From Solidesulfovibrio sp. (GTDB lineage: Bacteria; Desulfobacterota; Desulfovibrionia; Desulfovibrionales; Desulfovibrionaceae), in assembly GCF_038562415.1 (NCBI RefSeq), contig NZ_JBCFBA010000006.1, positions 1 through 64,000 of the forward strand: a DNA stretch of 64,000 nt, in the 5' to 3' direction. The position numbers were made by a program, and so were the translations under genes. Below the pieces are notes generated by a model, which was not told where the DNA came from, did no database searches, and saw only the letters and a program-made list of their open reading frames with translations. Below, in pieces: positions 25,997 through 35,277 of the stretch (the first letter of the stretch is position 1; each line of letters begins with the position of its first letter).

Positions 25997-27700
25997 ATGG
26001 CCGCCCTGCCACCGCCACCGCCCTTTCCCGCCACGCCCGAGACCGATACGGACGGGACCGTGCGCGACGTGCGCGTCACGGACGCGCGGGGACGGCAGCT
26101 CCATCTGGCCGGCCGGGGCGGGCCGGCGGCCGAGGCGGCCCGGGCCGTGGCCGCCCTGGCCGCGGGGGGGATGCCGGTTTTTGTCGGCGCCGGCCTTGGC
26201 GCGGGCATCGCCGCCGCCCGAAAAGCCCGGGCCGGCCCGATCTTCGTGTGCGACCGGCTGGAAACCGTGCGCGCCGCCACGGGCGTGGGCAAGGACCTCA
26301 CCGCCGACGCGGACATCCGTTTCGTGGACGACGCCGACCCGGCCGTGGCGGTGGGGCGCGTCACCGGCGCCGCCCGCCAGGCGGGATTCGCCCGGCTGGC
26401 CGTGATCGTCGACCCGGCCTGCGCGCGCCTGGACCCGCAGTGGTGCCAGGCCGTGCGCCAAGGCCTCGGCGGCTACGACGCCCTTCGGGAACGCCTCACC
26501 AGCCGCCGGTTCACCGGGCAGACCCGCCGGGTCCTGCTGCTGCGCCGGCCCTACTTCCTCTACCGCGAGATCGAGGCGGCGCTTTCGCGCCTGGGGGTGG
26601 CCTTTCGGGTGGTGGATACGGGCCGGGGGGCGACCGGCCGGGAGGGGGCGGTGGCCGACATCCTGGCCGCCGTGGCCGAGTTCCGGCCGGACATGGGGCT
26701 GACCGTCAACCACCTGGGGCTCGACCGGGAAGGCCGGCTGACCGGGCTTCTGGCCGACATCGGCCTGCCCCTGGCCTCCTGGTTCGTGGACAGCCCCCGG
26801 CTGATCCTGCACGACTACGCCGGGCTGGCCTCGCCCCTGGTCATGGTCTTTTCCTACGACGCCGACAGCCTGGCCGAACTGCGTGCCTCGGGCTTTTCCC
26901 AGGCCGCCTGGCTGCCCCTGGCCACGGACCCCGAGCGTTTCCGGCCCCTGGCCGACCCGGGCGCGCCCCATCCCTGGCGGTCGGGCGCCTCCTTCGTCGG
27001 CGCCGCCATGGTCGGCCAGGCCGCCGCGGCCCTGGCCCGGCTCGGGCCGTACCCGGCCCTGGCCCGGGAGCTGCCCCGGGCGGCGGCGGCCTTTGCCGCC
27101 TCGCCGGAAAAAAGCGCCCGCCGCTTCCTTACGGCCGACCCCGGCTGCGCCGGGCCGCTTGCGGCCCTGCCCACGGCCGAGGCCCGCCTGGACGCCGAAC
27201 TGGCCCTGACCTGGGAGGCGACCCGGCGCTACCGCCAGGCCTGCGTCAAGGGCCTTTTGCCCTTTTCGCCGCTGGTTGTCGGCGACGCCGGCTGGGAAAC
27301 GGCCCTGCCGGGAGTCGGCCGGGCCTGGCGGCGCCTTCCCGGCCTCGACTACTACGACGACCTGCCGGGGTTTTACCCGCGAAGCGCGGTCAACCTCAAC
27401 ACCACCAGCCTGCAGATGAAGGGCGCCGTCAACCAGCGGGTTTTCGACGCCCCGGCCGCCGGGGCCTTCGTGCTGACCGACGCCCGGGAACAGCTCGGAG
27501 CGCTGTTCGATCCGGCCCGCGAGACGGCCGTCTATGCCGATCCGGGCGAGATCCCGGACATGGTGCGCCACTACCTGGCCCGGCCCGGGGAGCGCTCGCG
27601 CATCGCGGCCGCGGCCCGGGCCCGGGTCCTGGCCGAGCACACCTACGACAAGCGGCTGGCCAGCCTGCTTGGGGCCATGCAAAAGGCCTTCGGCGGGTAG
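25997..27700 (+). CDS. CgeB-like glycosyltransferase
   Basis: A 567-residue protein. The middle and C-terminal parts match the CgeB/DUF3880-type GT-B glycosyltransferases: [19 protein letters not shown], then [16 protein letters not shown], and near the end [20 protein letters not shown] and the C-terminal EHTYDKRL. These are conserved landmarks of that group. The first 200 residues are a separate alpha/beta region rich in Ala. It lies seven bases after asmA and so is probably in the same operon. The sugar and acceptor are unknown; protein or surface-polysaccharide glycosylation is possible. Confidence 0.75.
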   Translation: MAALPPPPPFPATPETDTDGTVRDVRVTDARGRQLHLAGRGGPAAEAARAVAALAAGGMPVFVGAGLGAGIAAARKARAGPIFVCDRLETVRAATGVGKDLTADADIRFVDDADPAVAVGRVTGAARQAGFARLAVIVDPACARLDPQWCQAVRQGLGGYDALRERLTSRRFTGQTRRVLLLRRPYFLYREIEAALSRLGVAFRVVDTGRGATGREGAVADILAAVAEFRPDMGLTVNHLGLDREGRLTGLLADIGLPLASWFVDSPRLILHDYAGLASPLVMVFSYDADSLAELRASGFSQAAWLPLATDPERFRPLADPGAPHPWRSGASFVGAAMVGQAAAALARLGPYPALARELPRAAAAFAASPEKSARRFLTADPGCAGPLAALPTAEARLDAELALTWEATRRYRQACVKGLLPFSPLVVGDAGWETALPGVGRAWRRLPGLDYYDDLPGFYPRSAVNLNTTSLQMKGAVNQRVFDAPAAGAFVLTDAREQLGALFDPARETAVYADPGEIPDMVRHYLARPGERSRIAAAARARVLAEHTYDKRLASLLGAMQKAFGG

Positions 27701-27736
27701 CCGAAGGCCTTGCGGAAAAACGGCGGGGAAAGGGGT

Positions 27737-28480
27737 TCAGCGGGCCGGGATGATGAGCGACTTGCCGGCGGCGATCTTGTCCGGGTCGGTGAGCCCGTTG
27801 GCTTCCATGAGGCTTTTTTCGGTGATGCCCAGGCGCTTGGCGATGGAGCGCAAGGTGTCGCCCTTGGCCACGACGTAGCGGTCGCCGCCGGGGGCCGGGG
27901 CGGCGCCGTCCCCTGGGGCCGGCTTCCGCAGGGCGGCGGCTTCGCCGCGCGGCAGAGCGAAGGGATTGTCCCCGGCCGGCGGGGCCACGGGGACCGCCTT
28001 GGGCGGCGCGGCGACCACGGGCGAGGCCGTGACGGGCGCCCCCGGTGCCGTGTCGCTCAAGTCCCGGGCCTGGGGCTCGGCGGCGGGGGGAGCAGCGGCC
28101 TTTCCGGGGTTTTTCACGGCCACGCCCGGCGGCGGGGGCGGCAGTTCGTCGGTGGGGGCGCGCAGATAGATGCGCCCCACGGCCCGGCGGTCGGTACGTT
28201 CGAGCAGTTCGTTGTAAACGATGGCGTACTGGACGTAGGCGTCCTGGTAGGCGGTGAACATGCGGTTGCCCGGCTCGCGGCCGCCGCCGGCGGCGCGCCA
28301 GGCATCGTGGGCCTTCTCCAGGCTCTCCCAGGCCACCTGCGCGTCCTGGCGCAGCAGGTCGTCCGAGACGTACTGCATGTTCCTTTCCAGATGATCGTAT
28401 TTGCCGCAGCCCGCGACGAGGGCGGCGGCCAGCACGGCGGGCACGAGGGCCAGCGCGAGCCGACGCGGTTTCCAAGGCAT
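27737..28480 (-). CDS. LysM-domain lipoprotein
   Basis: A 247-residue outer-envelope lipoprotein. The lipobox is LVAGC with C25. Residues about 26-100 are helical (NMQYVSDDLLRQDAQVAWES), a long Pro/Ala linker runs to about 195, and a C-terminal LysM domain (YVVAKGDTLRSIAKRLG) spans 200-247 and should bind peptidoglycan. It is convergent with the CgeB-like gene. A second LysM protein of similar C-terminal sequence style lies at 53290, but there the LysM is N-terminal. The function is probably cell-wall anchoring. Confidence 0.85.
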   Translation of the reverse strand: MPWKPRRLALALVPAVLAAALVAGCGKYDHLERNMQYVSDDLLRQDAQVAWESLEKAHDAWRAAGGGREPGNRMFTAYQDAYVQYAIVYNELLERTDRRAVGRIYLRAPTDELPPPPPGVAVKNPGKAAAPPAAEPQARDLSDTAPGAPVTASPVVAAPPKAVPVAPPAGDNPFALPRGEAAALRKPAPGDGAAPAPGGDRYVVAKGDTLRSIAKRLGITEKSLMEANGLTDPDKIAAGKSLIIPAR

Positions 28481-28626
28481 CGGGATTCCTCCGCTTGCGC
28501 CGTGATCGAGGCACGGCGAGGCGATTGTCCTTTCGGATAAGTTGGCGTTACATGCCCTGTAACACGGTTTTCGTCAAACCGGGAGGCCCGGCCCGAACCC
28601 GCGCCACGAGCCGCGATCGATACGCC

Positions 28627-30279
28627 ATGACACACCGCGCCACCCCATCCGCCACCCCGCCCCCGGACGCCCTGCGCCCGGTGGCGCCCCTGTGGGCCTT
28701 CGGCCTGGAGGGCGGCTGGCTGTCGCGCCATCTGGCCGCCGGCCTGGCGGCGGCGGCCGGGGACGCGCCCCGCCTGGCCGGCATCCGCGACGCCCTGGCC
28801 GCCTGGAACGTGGAGCGCCAGCCCCTTCACCCGGCCTTCGCCGCCGCCGCCCTGGCCGCCGGCCGCCGCCTGGGCGATCCGCCCGCGCGGCGGGCCATGT
28901 GCGCCGCCCTGGCCAGGCCCGGCGCGCCGCGCCCGGCCGACGCCGCCTGGCCGGCCCTGCGCGACGGCCCGGACCCGGACGCGGCCCAGGCCTTCCTGGC
29001 CGCCGCCCTGGCCGACCCGGCCGCCGCCCCGGCCTGGCGCGGCCGGGCCTTCGACTTCGCCCTGGCCAAGGGGCGGCCGCGACTGGCCCGGGCCGTGGCG
29101 GCCAGCCTCGCCGCCGACGCGTCCCTCGCCCCGGTCGCCCCGCGCATCCTGGCCGAGGCCGCCCTGGCCTGGGACGGGCCGGCGGCCGGCCTCACGGCCC
29201 TGGCCGACCTGGACCGGGAACGCTTTCCCCGCTTCCACGCCCTGGCCGCGAGCCATTGCCTGGCCGAAACCGGACGCCGCGACGAGGCGACGGCCATCCT
29301 GGCCGACCTGTGGCGGGGCCAGCGCTGGCACCCCGGCCTGACCCTGCGCCTGCACGCCCTGGCCCGGCCCCTGCCTCCGGCCGACCTCGACGCCCTGCCC
29401 GGTCGGCTGTTCGTCTTCCTCTACACCTGCAACCGGGCCGCCCTCCTGGAGGCGACCCTGGACAGCCTGGCCGCCGCCCGGCTCGGCCCGGCCGTGGTCA
29501 CGGTTCTCGACAACGGCGGCCACGACGACACGCCGGCGGTCTGCCGCCGGGCGGCGGACCGGTTCGGACCGGGCCGCTTTCGCGTCCTCCGGCTGCCGGT
29601 CAACATCGGCGCCCCGGCCGCCCGCAACTGGCTGGCCGCCGCCCACGGCCCGGGGCCGGAAGACCTGGCCGCCTACGTCGACGACGACGTGCGCCTGCCG
29701 CCGGACTGGCTGGAGGTGCTGGCCGGGGCGCTGGCCGCCGACCCGGCGGCCGACGCGGCCGGGGCGCGCATCGTCGCCGCCGCGCCCGGGGCGGCCCGGC
29801 TGGTCCAGTCCGCCGACGTGCGCCTGCTGGCCCCGGACGCCGCCCACGCCGTGCGGCCGCTTATCAACCACGGCCCGGGGCCGGACCTGGGGTTGCTGGC
29901 CACGGTGCGCCCCTGCGCCTCGGTCTCGGGCTGCTGCCACCTGCTGCGCGGCCGGGCGATCGCCGGCGGCGCGCCTTTTGACGTACGCTTCTCGCCCAGC
30001 CAGTTCGACGACCTGGCCCGGGACCTGCACGGCTTCCTGGCCGGCCGCCGGGCCGTCTACGCCGGCGTGTGCGCCGTCGCCCACCACCAGCACGCCGGCC
30101 CGGCCCAGGCCCGGGACCGGGCGGCCGTGGGCCAGCTGGCCGGGGCGCGGGCCAAGCTCGACGGCCTGTTCGACCCGGCCCGGATGGCAGTCGTCGCCAG
30201 ACGCGACCTGGATACGGCCTGGGAGGAACTTTCGGACAAATGGCGGGACCTGCGCGAGACGCGCCTGCCGGGAACCTAG
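28627..30279 (+). CDS. GT2-type glycosyltransferase
   Basis: A 550-residue protein. The C-terminal half is a GT-A glycosyltransferase of family 2 type: FVFLYTCNRAALLEATLDSL (start of the fold), nucleotide-binding region VTVLDNGGHDDT, and metal-binding DDD in AYVDDDVRLPPDWLE. The N-terminal 260 residues are Ala-rich and helical, perhaps a TPR-like or family-specific extension. The start ATG at 28627 is favoured over longer frames because the upstream residues are low-complexity. The stop shares the palindrome CTAG with the convergent M23 peptidase gene. Confidence 0.75.
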   Translation: MTHRATPSATPPPDALRPVAPLWAFGLEGGWLSRHLAAGLAAAAGDAPRLAGIRDALAAWNVERQPLHPAFAAAALAAGRRLGDPPARRAMCAALARPGAPRPADAAWPALRDGPDPDAAQAFLAAALADPAAAPAWRGRAFDFALAKGRPRLARAVAASLAADASLAPVAPRILAEAALAWDGPAAGLTALADLDRERFPRFHALAASHCLAETGRRDEATAILADLWRGQRWHPGLTLRLHALARPLPPADLDALPGRLFVFLYTCNRAALLEATLDSLAAARLGPAVVTVLDNGGHDDTPAVCRRAADRFGPGRFRVLRLPVNIGAPAARNWLAAAHGPGPEDLAAYVDDDVRLPPDWLEVLAGALAADPAADAAGARIVAAAPGAARLVQSADVRLLAPDAAHAVRPLINHGPGPDLGLLATVRPCASVSGCCHLLRGRAIAGGAPFDVRFSPSQFDDLARDLHGFLAGRRAVYAGVCAVAHHQHAGPAQARDRAAVGQLAGARAKLDGLFDPARMAVVARRDLDTAWEELSDKWRDLRETRLPGT

Positions 30280-31151
30280 TCGAGCATGTACTGGCGCGGG
30301 TTGACGGGCGTGCCGGCGGCCCGGACCTCGTAGTGCAGGTGGGCGCCGGTGGTGCGGCCGGAATTGCCCGAAAGCCCGATGCGCTGGCCGCGCTTGACCT
30401 CCTGGCCGGGCTTGACCTCGATCTTCTGGAGGTGGGCGTAGACGGTCTCCAGGCCGAAGTCGTGGGCCACCACGATGCGCAGCCCGTAGCCGGACAGGGG
30501 GCCGGCCTCGGTGACCCGGCCGGCCCCGGCGGCGCCGACCGGGCTGCCCTTGGGCACCTTGATGTCCACGCCGTTGTGGAAATCGCCGCCCCGGCCGAAC
30601 GGCGAGGCCCGGGAGCCGAACCCCGAGGTGATGTAGCCCCGGGCCGGCCACAGGGACGGCTTGGCCAGAAACTCCAGCTTGCGCTCGAGCAGCAGGTGGG
30701 CCAGTTCCTGCTGCATGGCCTCCTGGGTGGCCATCCGCCCGCCCAGCACGCCCAGGAACTCCCCCAGCCGCCGGCCCAGGTCGTCTTCCAGAAACGTGGG
30801 CGGCAGCCTGTCCGTCAGCGCCCCGGCGGCCTCGTCGTCGCGCGGCGCGTCCACCATCACGGCCAGCTTGCCGTTGAAGGCGGCGATGCGGGCGGCCTCC
30901 TCGGCCAGCCGCCGCGCCCGCTCCCGCAGGGCCAGGGAATCGGCCTTGAGGCCGGCAAGCCTGGCGAGGGCGTCGCGCCGCCGCGCCTCGACGCCTTCGT
31001 GCCCGGCCCGGTAGTGCCACAAGGCGGCGCCCAGGGCCAAAAGCCCGCACAGCCCCGCCACCAGGCAGAAAAACATCCAGCGCCGATAGGTGAAGATCCG
31101 CCGGACGCCCTTGCCGTCCCGCACGAAGATGTCGAGTTCGCGTTCAAGCAT
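30276..31151 (-). CDS. M23 family metallopeptidase
   Basis: A 291-residue membrane-anchored peptidoglycan hydrolase. There is one membrane segment (about 25-45), a coiled-coil region (50-100), then an M23 (LytM/NlpD-type) domain with Zn ligands H192 and D196 (HNGVDIKV) and H271/H273 (HLHYEV). All catalytic residues look intact, so it should be an active endopeptidase of the periplasm, as in cell-separation or envelope-remodelling factors. The gene ends on the CTAG shared with the GT2 gene. Its start is near the small secreted protein gene on the same strand (78-base gap). Confidence 0.88.
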   Translation of the reverse strand: MLERELDIFVRDGKGVRRIFTYRRWMFFCLVAGLCGLLALGAALWHYRAGHEGVEARRRDALARLAGLKADSLALRERARRLAEEAARIAAFNGKLAVMVDAPRDDEAAGALTDRLPPTFLEDDLGRRLGEFLGVLGGRMATQEAMQQELAHLLLERKLEFLAKPSLWPARGYITSGFGSRASPFGRGGDFHNGVDIKVPKGSPVGAAGAGRVTEAGPLSGYGLRIVVAHDFGLETVYAHLQKIEVKPGQEVKRGQRIGLSGNSGRTTGAHLHYEVRAAGTPVNPRQYMLD

Positions 31152-31229
31152 GCGTCAAGGCCCGGCCTTTGGGTCGGTAACAAACCCCGCCGGGCCGGGT
31201 CGGCGCCGAATGGAGCGCCGGAATGGGGA

Positions 31230-31520
31230 TTACCCGAAAATCCAGTTGAAAAGGTTGGTCCAGTCGAAGACGCCGGAATACTCCTGGCCGTTGACCGTGG
31301 CCGAACCCGTGACGGTCTTGGTTCCGGTGTCCAGGCTGGCGCTCCAATCCACGCTGGTGGCCCCGGCGCTCACCGTGCCGCTGGTCGAGCCGGAACTGGT
31401 GCCGTCCCCGGAAATCGAGCCGCTCGTCCAGGGCGTGCTCCAGGTTAACGAGGCCGCCCCGGCCAGGCCCGGGCCCAGGCAAAGCGTCGCCAGAACAAGC
31501 AACACAACCATGCGTTTCAT
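31230..31520 (-). CDS. Small Ser/Thr/Gly-rich secreted protein
   Basis: A 96-residue protein with a Sec signal peptide (MKRMVVLLVLATLCLGPGLAGA) and a mature part of about 73 residues that is almost entirely Ser, Thr, Gly, Val and Trp (SGSISGDGTSSGSTSGTV), ending FDWTNLFNWIFG. AGGAGG six bases upstream supports the ATG at 31520. I recognise no family. The composition suggests a secreted beta-strand structural or adhesive peptide. It precedes the M23 peptidase gene on the same strand by 78 bases. Confidence 0.7.
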   Translation of the reverse strand: MKRMVVLLVLATLCLGPGLAGAASLTWSTPWTSGSISGDGTSSGSTSGTVSAGATSVDWSASLDTGTKTVTGSATVNGQEYSGVFDWTNLFNWIFG

Positions 31521-31767
31521 ATCGGCCTCCTCTGGGACCGGCGGGCCGCACGCGGCGCCAGGCCCCGAATCAGGCGCTTCTGGCCGCCGGCCAGGCAATC
31601 GGGCCGGCGGCGTCCTTCTCTTTTTGGCTATAGGACGCCCCTCGCGGCTGTCAACCGCCCCGGCCCACAAGTCGTCCGGCCTTGGCCCCGATCGGATTTA
31701 CACCGCACGCCGACTGGTTTAGGGTTGCCGCGCCACGCCTTCATTCACCCGAACGCCGGGAGCCTCC

Positions 31768-32685
31768 ATGCCTCAAGCCGATATCCTCCTCGAAGCGGGA
31801 ACCAACGAACTTGAGGTCATCGAGTTTTTCATCGACGAGGGCCCCGAGCGCGGCCACTGCGCCTTCGGCATCAATGTGGCCAAGGTGCTCGAGGTCATCG
31901 AGAGCCCGGGGCTGACGCCCCTGGCCGGCGCGCCCCATCCCTGCTTCATGGGCGCCATTCCCCTGCGCGGGCTGGTCCTGCCCGTGCTCGACCTGGCCGT
32001 CTGGCTGGACATCCCCCGGGTTCCCCATAAAAACGAGATCATCCTCGTCACCCGCTTCAACGACCGCACCACCGGTTTCCTGGCCACGGGCGTGACGCTG
32101 ATCCACCGGGTCCTGTGGCGCGACGTGGAACCGCCCCACCCGGCCCTGGCCAACCTCGCCGGCAACTGCATCACCGGCCTCGTCCGCCTGGAGGACCGGT
32201 TCATCCAGCTGCTCGACCTGGAAAAGATCCTCCTCGAACTGGACGCCGACCTCGCGGCCGGCCCCATGCCCGCCCCGTCGGCCAGCCGCCTGCGGGCGCT
32301 GATCGTGGAGGATTCGGGCATCATGCGCCAGATGATCCACGACCGCCTGGAAGAGGCCAACTTCGAGGTGACCCTGGCCCGAAACGGCCAGCAGGCCCTG
32401 GATATCCTGCGCGATCCCGGCCGGACCCCGCCGGACATCGTCATCTCCGACATCGAGATGCCGCTGATGGACGGCTACACGCTCACCAAGACCATCAAGG
32501 ACGATCCGCGCCTGGCCGCCACGCCCGTGGTGCTTTTTTCGTCGCTGGTCACCGACGAGCTGCGCCACCGCGGGGCCGAGGTCGGCGCCGACGGCCAGAT
32601 CACCAAGCCCCAGTTCGCCAACCTGGCCGACCTCGCCCGGTCGCTGATCGCCTCCCGCACCCGGCGAGGCGGCGAGGCGGCCTAG
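31768..32685 (+). CDS. cheV: CheV chemotaxis coupling protein
   Basis: A 305-residue CheV with an N-terminal CheW-like domain (about 15-165, with FGINVAKVLEVIES) and a C-terminal receiver domain (175-300). The acidic pocket is E181/D182, the phospho-acceptor D228 (VISDIEMPLMDGY) and the conserved lysine K280. It couples chemoreceptors to CheA and adapts by phosphorylation. The residues for signalling are intact. It is 51 bases upstream of the ABC transporter gene on the same strand, though a functional link is not evident. GGGAG lies upstream of the ATG. Confidence 0.92.
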   Translation: MPQADILLEAGTNELEVIEFFIDEGPERGHCAFGINVAKVLEVIESPGLTPLAGAPHPCFMGAIPLRGLVLPVLDLAVWLDIPRVPHKNEIILVTRFNDRTTGFLATGVTLIHRVLWRDVEPPHPALANLAGNCITGLVRLEDRFIQLLDLEKILLELDADLAAGPMPAPSASRLRALIVEDSGIMRQMIHDRLEEANFEVTLARNGQQALDILRDPGRTPPDIVISDIEMPLMDGYTLTKTIKDDPRLAATPVVLFSSLVTDELRHRGAEVGADGQITKPQFANLADLARSLIASRTRRGGEAA

Positions 32686-32736
32686 CCCCGGCCAGACCCG
32701 CGCCCGCGACACCTCACCCCAAAGGCGGTTCGGTTC

Positions 32737-35277
32737 ATGAAGCTTCGCCCCGACATCCCGGACGTCCTCTACAAACGCTCGCTTTTCTCCTGGGTGTGGA
32801 CCAGCAACCTGAAGCTCCAGGGCATCCTCCTGGCCATCATCGTCGTCACGGTGGCCGTGCGCGTGCTGCCGCTCGAGATGCAAAAAAAGATCATCAACCA
32901 GGCCATCGGCCTCAAGCGCCTGGACCTGCTGCTGATGTACTGCGGCTACTACCTGGCCTGCGTGGTGGCCGCCTCGGGGCTCAAGCTGGCGATAAACGCC
33001 CTCCAGAACTACATCGGCCAGGAGTCGCTGACCGATCTGCGCAAGAAGCTCTATGCCCACATCCTGACCCTGCCCATGTCCTTTTTCCGCAAGGCCTCGC
33101 CGGGCATGGTCGTGTCGTCGCTGATCGCCGAGGTGGCCAACACCGGCGAATTCGTGGGCCAGGCCATCGCCGTGCCCGTGACCAACCTGCTCACCCTGCT
33201 GGCCTTCGCCGGCTACCTGTTCTACTTAAACCCCCTCATGGCGATCATCAGCATGGCGCTGTACCCCATCGCCATCCTGGTCATCCCGGCCCTGCAAAAA
33301 CGAGCCAACGCCGCCAACAAGGAACGCGTGGACACCGGCCGCAAGCTGTCCACGCTCATCGGCGAAACCATCTCCGGCATCCACGAGATCCACGCCAACG
33401 CCAGCTTCCGCCTGGAGAACAAGCGCTTCGGCGCCTGGGCCGACAAGCTGTTTCGGGTGCGCGTGGTCTGGAACCTGTACAAGTTCGCCATCAAGGTCTC
33501 CAACAACTTCTTCCAGAACCTGGGGCCGTTCGTGCTGTTCCTCGTGGGCGGCTACCTGGCGATCAACGGCCGCTTCGACCTGGGCGCCCTGGTGGCCTTT
33601 CTTTCGGCCAACGAGAAGCTCTACGACCCCTGGAAGGAGCTGATGGATTTCTACCAGACCTACCAGGACGCCTCGGTCAGCTACGACCGCATCATGGAAT
33701 ATTTCCAGGGCGACCCCGAGTTCACGGAGGAACCCGAGGAGCCCCGGCCGCCCGTGGCCCTGGACGGCACGGTGACGGCCAAGGACCTGGTGCTGGAGGT
33801 GCCGGGCGGCATCCAGCTGCTCAAGGGCGTGTCCCTGGACATCGATCCCGGCGAACTGGTGGCCCTGGTGGGCTTTTCCGGCTCGGGCAAGTCCACCCTG
33901 GCCTTGTGCCTGTGCCAGATCCTCAAGTACACCGCCGGCACGGCCGCGCTTTCGGGCCTGGACATCGACGCCATGCCCAAATCCGACATCGCGGACAACG
34001 TCGGCGTGGTCTCCCAGCATCCCTTCATCTTCGAGGGCTCCATCAAGGACAACCTGCTGTATTCCATAAACGCCAGGCGCGAGGCCCACGGCGCCAGCGG
34101 CGAGGACGGGCTGCCGAGCCTGGACGAGATCATCGCCGTGGTGCAGCAGGTGGGGCTTTTCGCCGACATCCTGCGCTTCGCCCTCAATTCCGTTTTCAAG
34201 GAGGGGAAAAAGGAGCACCTGGTCAAGAAGGTGGTGCGGGTGCGCGAGGCCTACCAGGCCGGGCACGGGGAATCGCTGGCCGAGTACGTGGAGTTCTTCG
34301 ACCCCACCCGCTACCTGTTTTTTAGCTCCGTGGCCGAGAACCTCATCTTCGGCACGCCGGCCCGGGCCGACCTGGCGCCGGAAAACCTGACGGGCAACGC
34401 CTTTTTCGTCAATTTCCTCCACGAGGCCGGCCTCAAGATGCTCCTGATGCAGACCGGCGCGGAACTGACCGTCCGCACCGTGGACATCCTGAAGGACGTG
34501 CCCTCCCTGGACCCCATCTTCTTCGAGCAAACGCCCATCCAGGTGGACGAATTCGAGGCCTACCGCGATCTGGCCGCACGGCTCGGCCGGGTGCGGCTGC
34601 ACAAGCTCGCGCCCGAGGACGAAAAGCGCCTGCTCACCCTGGCCCTGCGCTTCACCCCGGGCGTGCACGGCATCGTGGCCCTCTCGCCCATCCTGGAGGG
34701 GCTGCTTTTGTCCGGCCGGGCCATGTTCGCCGACCGGGTGGCCACGGACCTGCCGGGCGCGGTGACGTTTTTCAGGCGCGACGACTACCTGTATTCCATG
34801 ACCGTCATGGACAACATCCTGTTCGGCCGCGTGAAGACCACCAGCCCCAAGGTGCTCGACCAGATCCAGAAGACCATCGTGAGCCTTTTAATCGAGGAGG
34901 ACATGCTGGAGCGCATCCTGGAGATCGGCCTGGACTTCCAGGTGGGGTCCAGCGGCGACCGGCTCTCGGGCGGCCAGCGCCAGAAGGTGGCCCTGGCCCG
35001 GGCCTTCCTCAAGGAGCCGCCCATCCTCATCCTGGACGAGGCCACGGCGGCGCTGGACAACGCCTCCCAGTCGCGCATCCAGAACCTGCTGGAATCCAAG
35101 TGGCGGGGCCGCTCCACGGTCATCGCCGTGGTGCACCGCCTGGACACCATCAAGAATTACGACAAGGTGGCCGTGATGAAGGCCGGTCGTATCGTCGAGG
35201 CCGGCTCCTACGCGGCGCTTATGGAAAAAAAGGGGATGCTCTATGAGCTTGTCCATGGATCAGCCGCAAGGGCTTAA
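32737..35277 (+). CDS. ABC exporter with long insertion in its NBD
   Basis: An 846-residue type IV ABC exporter with a membrane domain (about 25-310) and an NBD (345-846). Walker A is GFSGSGKST (379-387), the Q-loop glutamine is Q427, signature LSGGQRQ is 743-749, Walker B ILILDE is 763-768 and the switch histidine is H800. The distance from Q-loop to signature is about 316 residues instead of the usual 60-80. The insertion carries repeats of a hydrophobic motif after the Q-loop: FIFEGSIKDNLLYSI (430-444), YLFFSSVAENLIFGT (526-540), YLYSMTVMDNILFGRV (684-699). All catalytic residues are present, so a working homodimer is likely. The substrate is unknown. The next gene overlaps it by 35 bases. 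Confidence 0.85.
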   Translation: MKLRPDIPDVLYKRSLFSWVWTSNLKLQGILLAIIVVTVAVRVLPLEMQKKIINQAIGLKRLDLLLMYCGYYLACVVAASGLKLAINALQNYIGQESLTDLRKKLYAHILTLPMSFFRKASPGMVVSSLIAEVANTGEFVGQAIAVPVTNLLTLLAFAGYLFYLNPLMAIISMALYPIAILVIPALQKRANAANKERVDTGRKLSTLIGETISGIHEIHANASFRLENKRFGAWADKLFRVRVVWNLYKFAIKVSNNFFQNLGPFVLFLVGGYLAINGRFDLGALVAFLSANEKLYDPWKELMDFYQTYQDASVSYDRIMEYFQGDPEFTEEPEEPRPPVALDGTVTAKDLVLEVPGGIQLLKGVSLDIDPGELVALVGFSGSGKSTLALCLCQILKYTAGTAALSGLDIDAMPKSDIADNVGVVSQHPFIFEGSIKDNLLYSINARREAHGASGEDGLPSLDEIIAVVQQVGLFADILRFALNSVFKEGKKEHLVKKVVRVREAYQAGHGESLAEYVEFFDPTRYLFFSSVAENLIFGTPARADLAPENLTGNAFFVNFLHEAGLKMLLMQTGAELTVRTVDILKDVPSLDPIFFEQTPIQVDEFEAYRDLAARLGRVRLHKLAPEDEKRLLTLALRFTPGVHGIVALSPILEGLLLSGRAMFADRVATDLPGAVTFFRRDDYLYSMTVMDNILFGRVKTTSPKVLDQIQKTIVSLLIEEDMLERILEIGLDFQVGSSGDRLSGGQRQKVALARAFLKEPPILILDEATAALDNASQSRIQNLLESKWRGRSTVIAVVHRLDTIKNYDKVAVMKAGRIVEAGSYAALMEKKGMLYELVHGSAARA

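Noticed and set aside
22093-26364. A long open frame of over 1400 codons on the strand opposite the AsmA gene
   Set aside because: GC-rich codon bias of the real gene creates open antisense frames. The translation is low-complexity Gly/Ala/Arg with no domain, and the AsmA frame has clear family landmarks.
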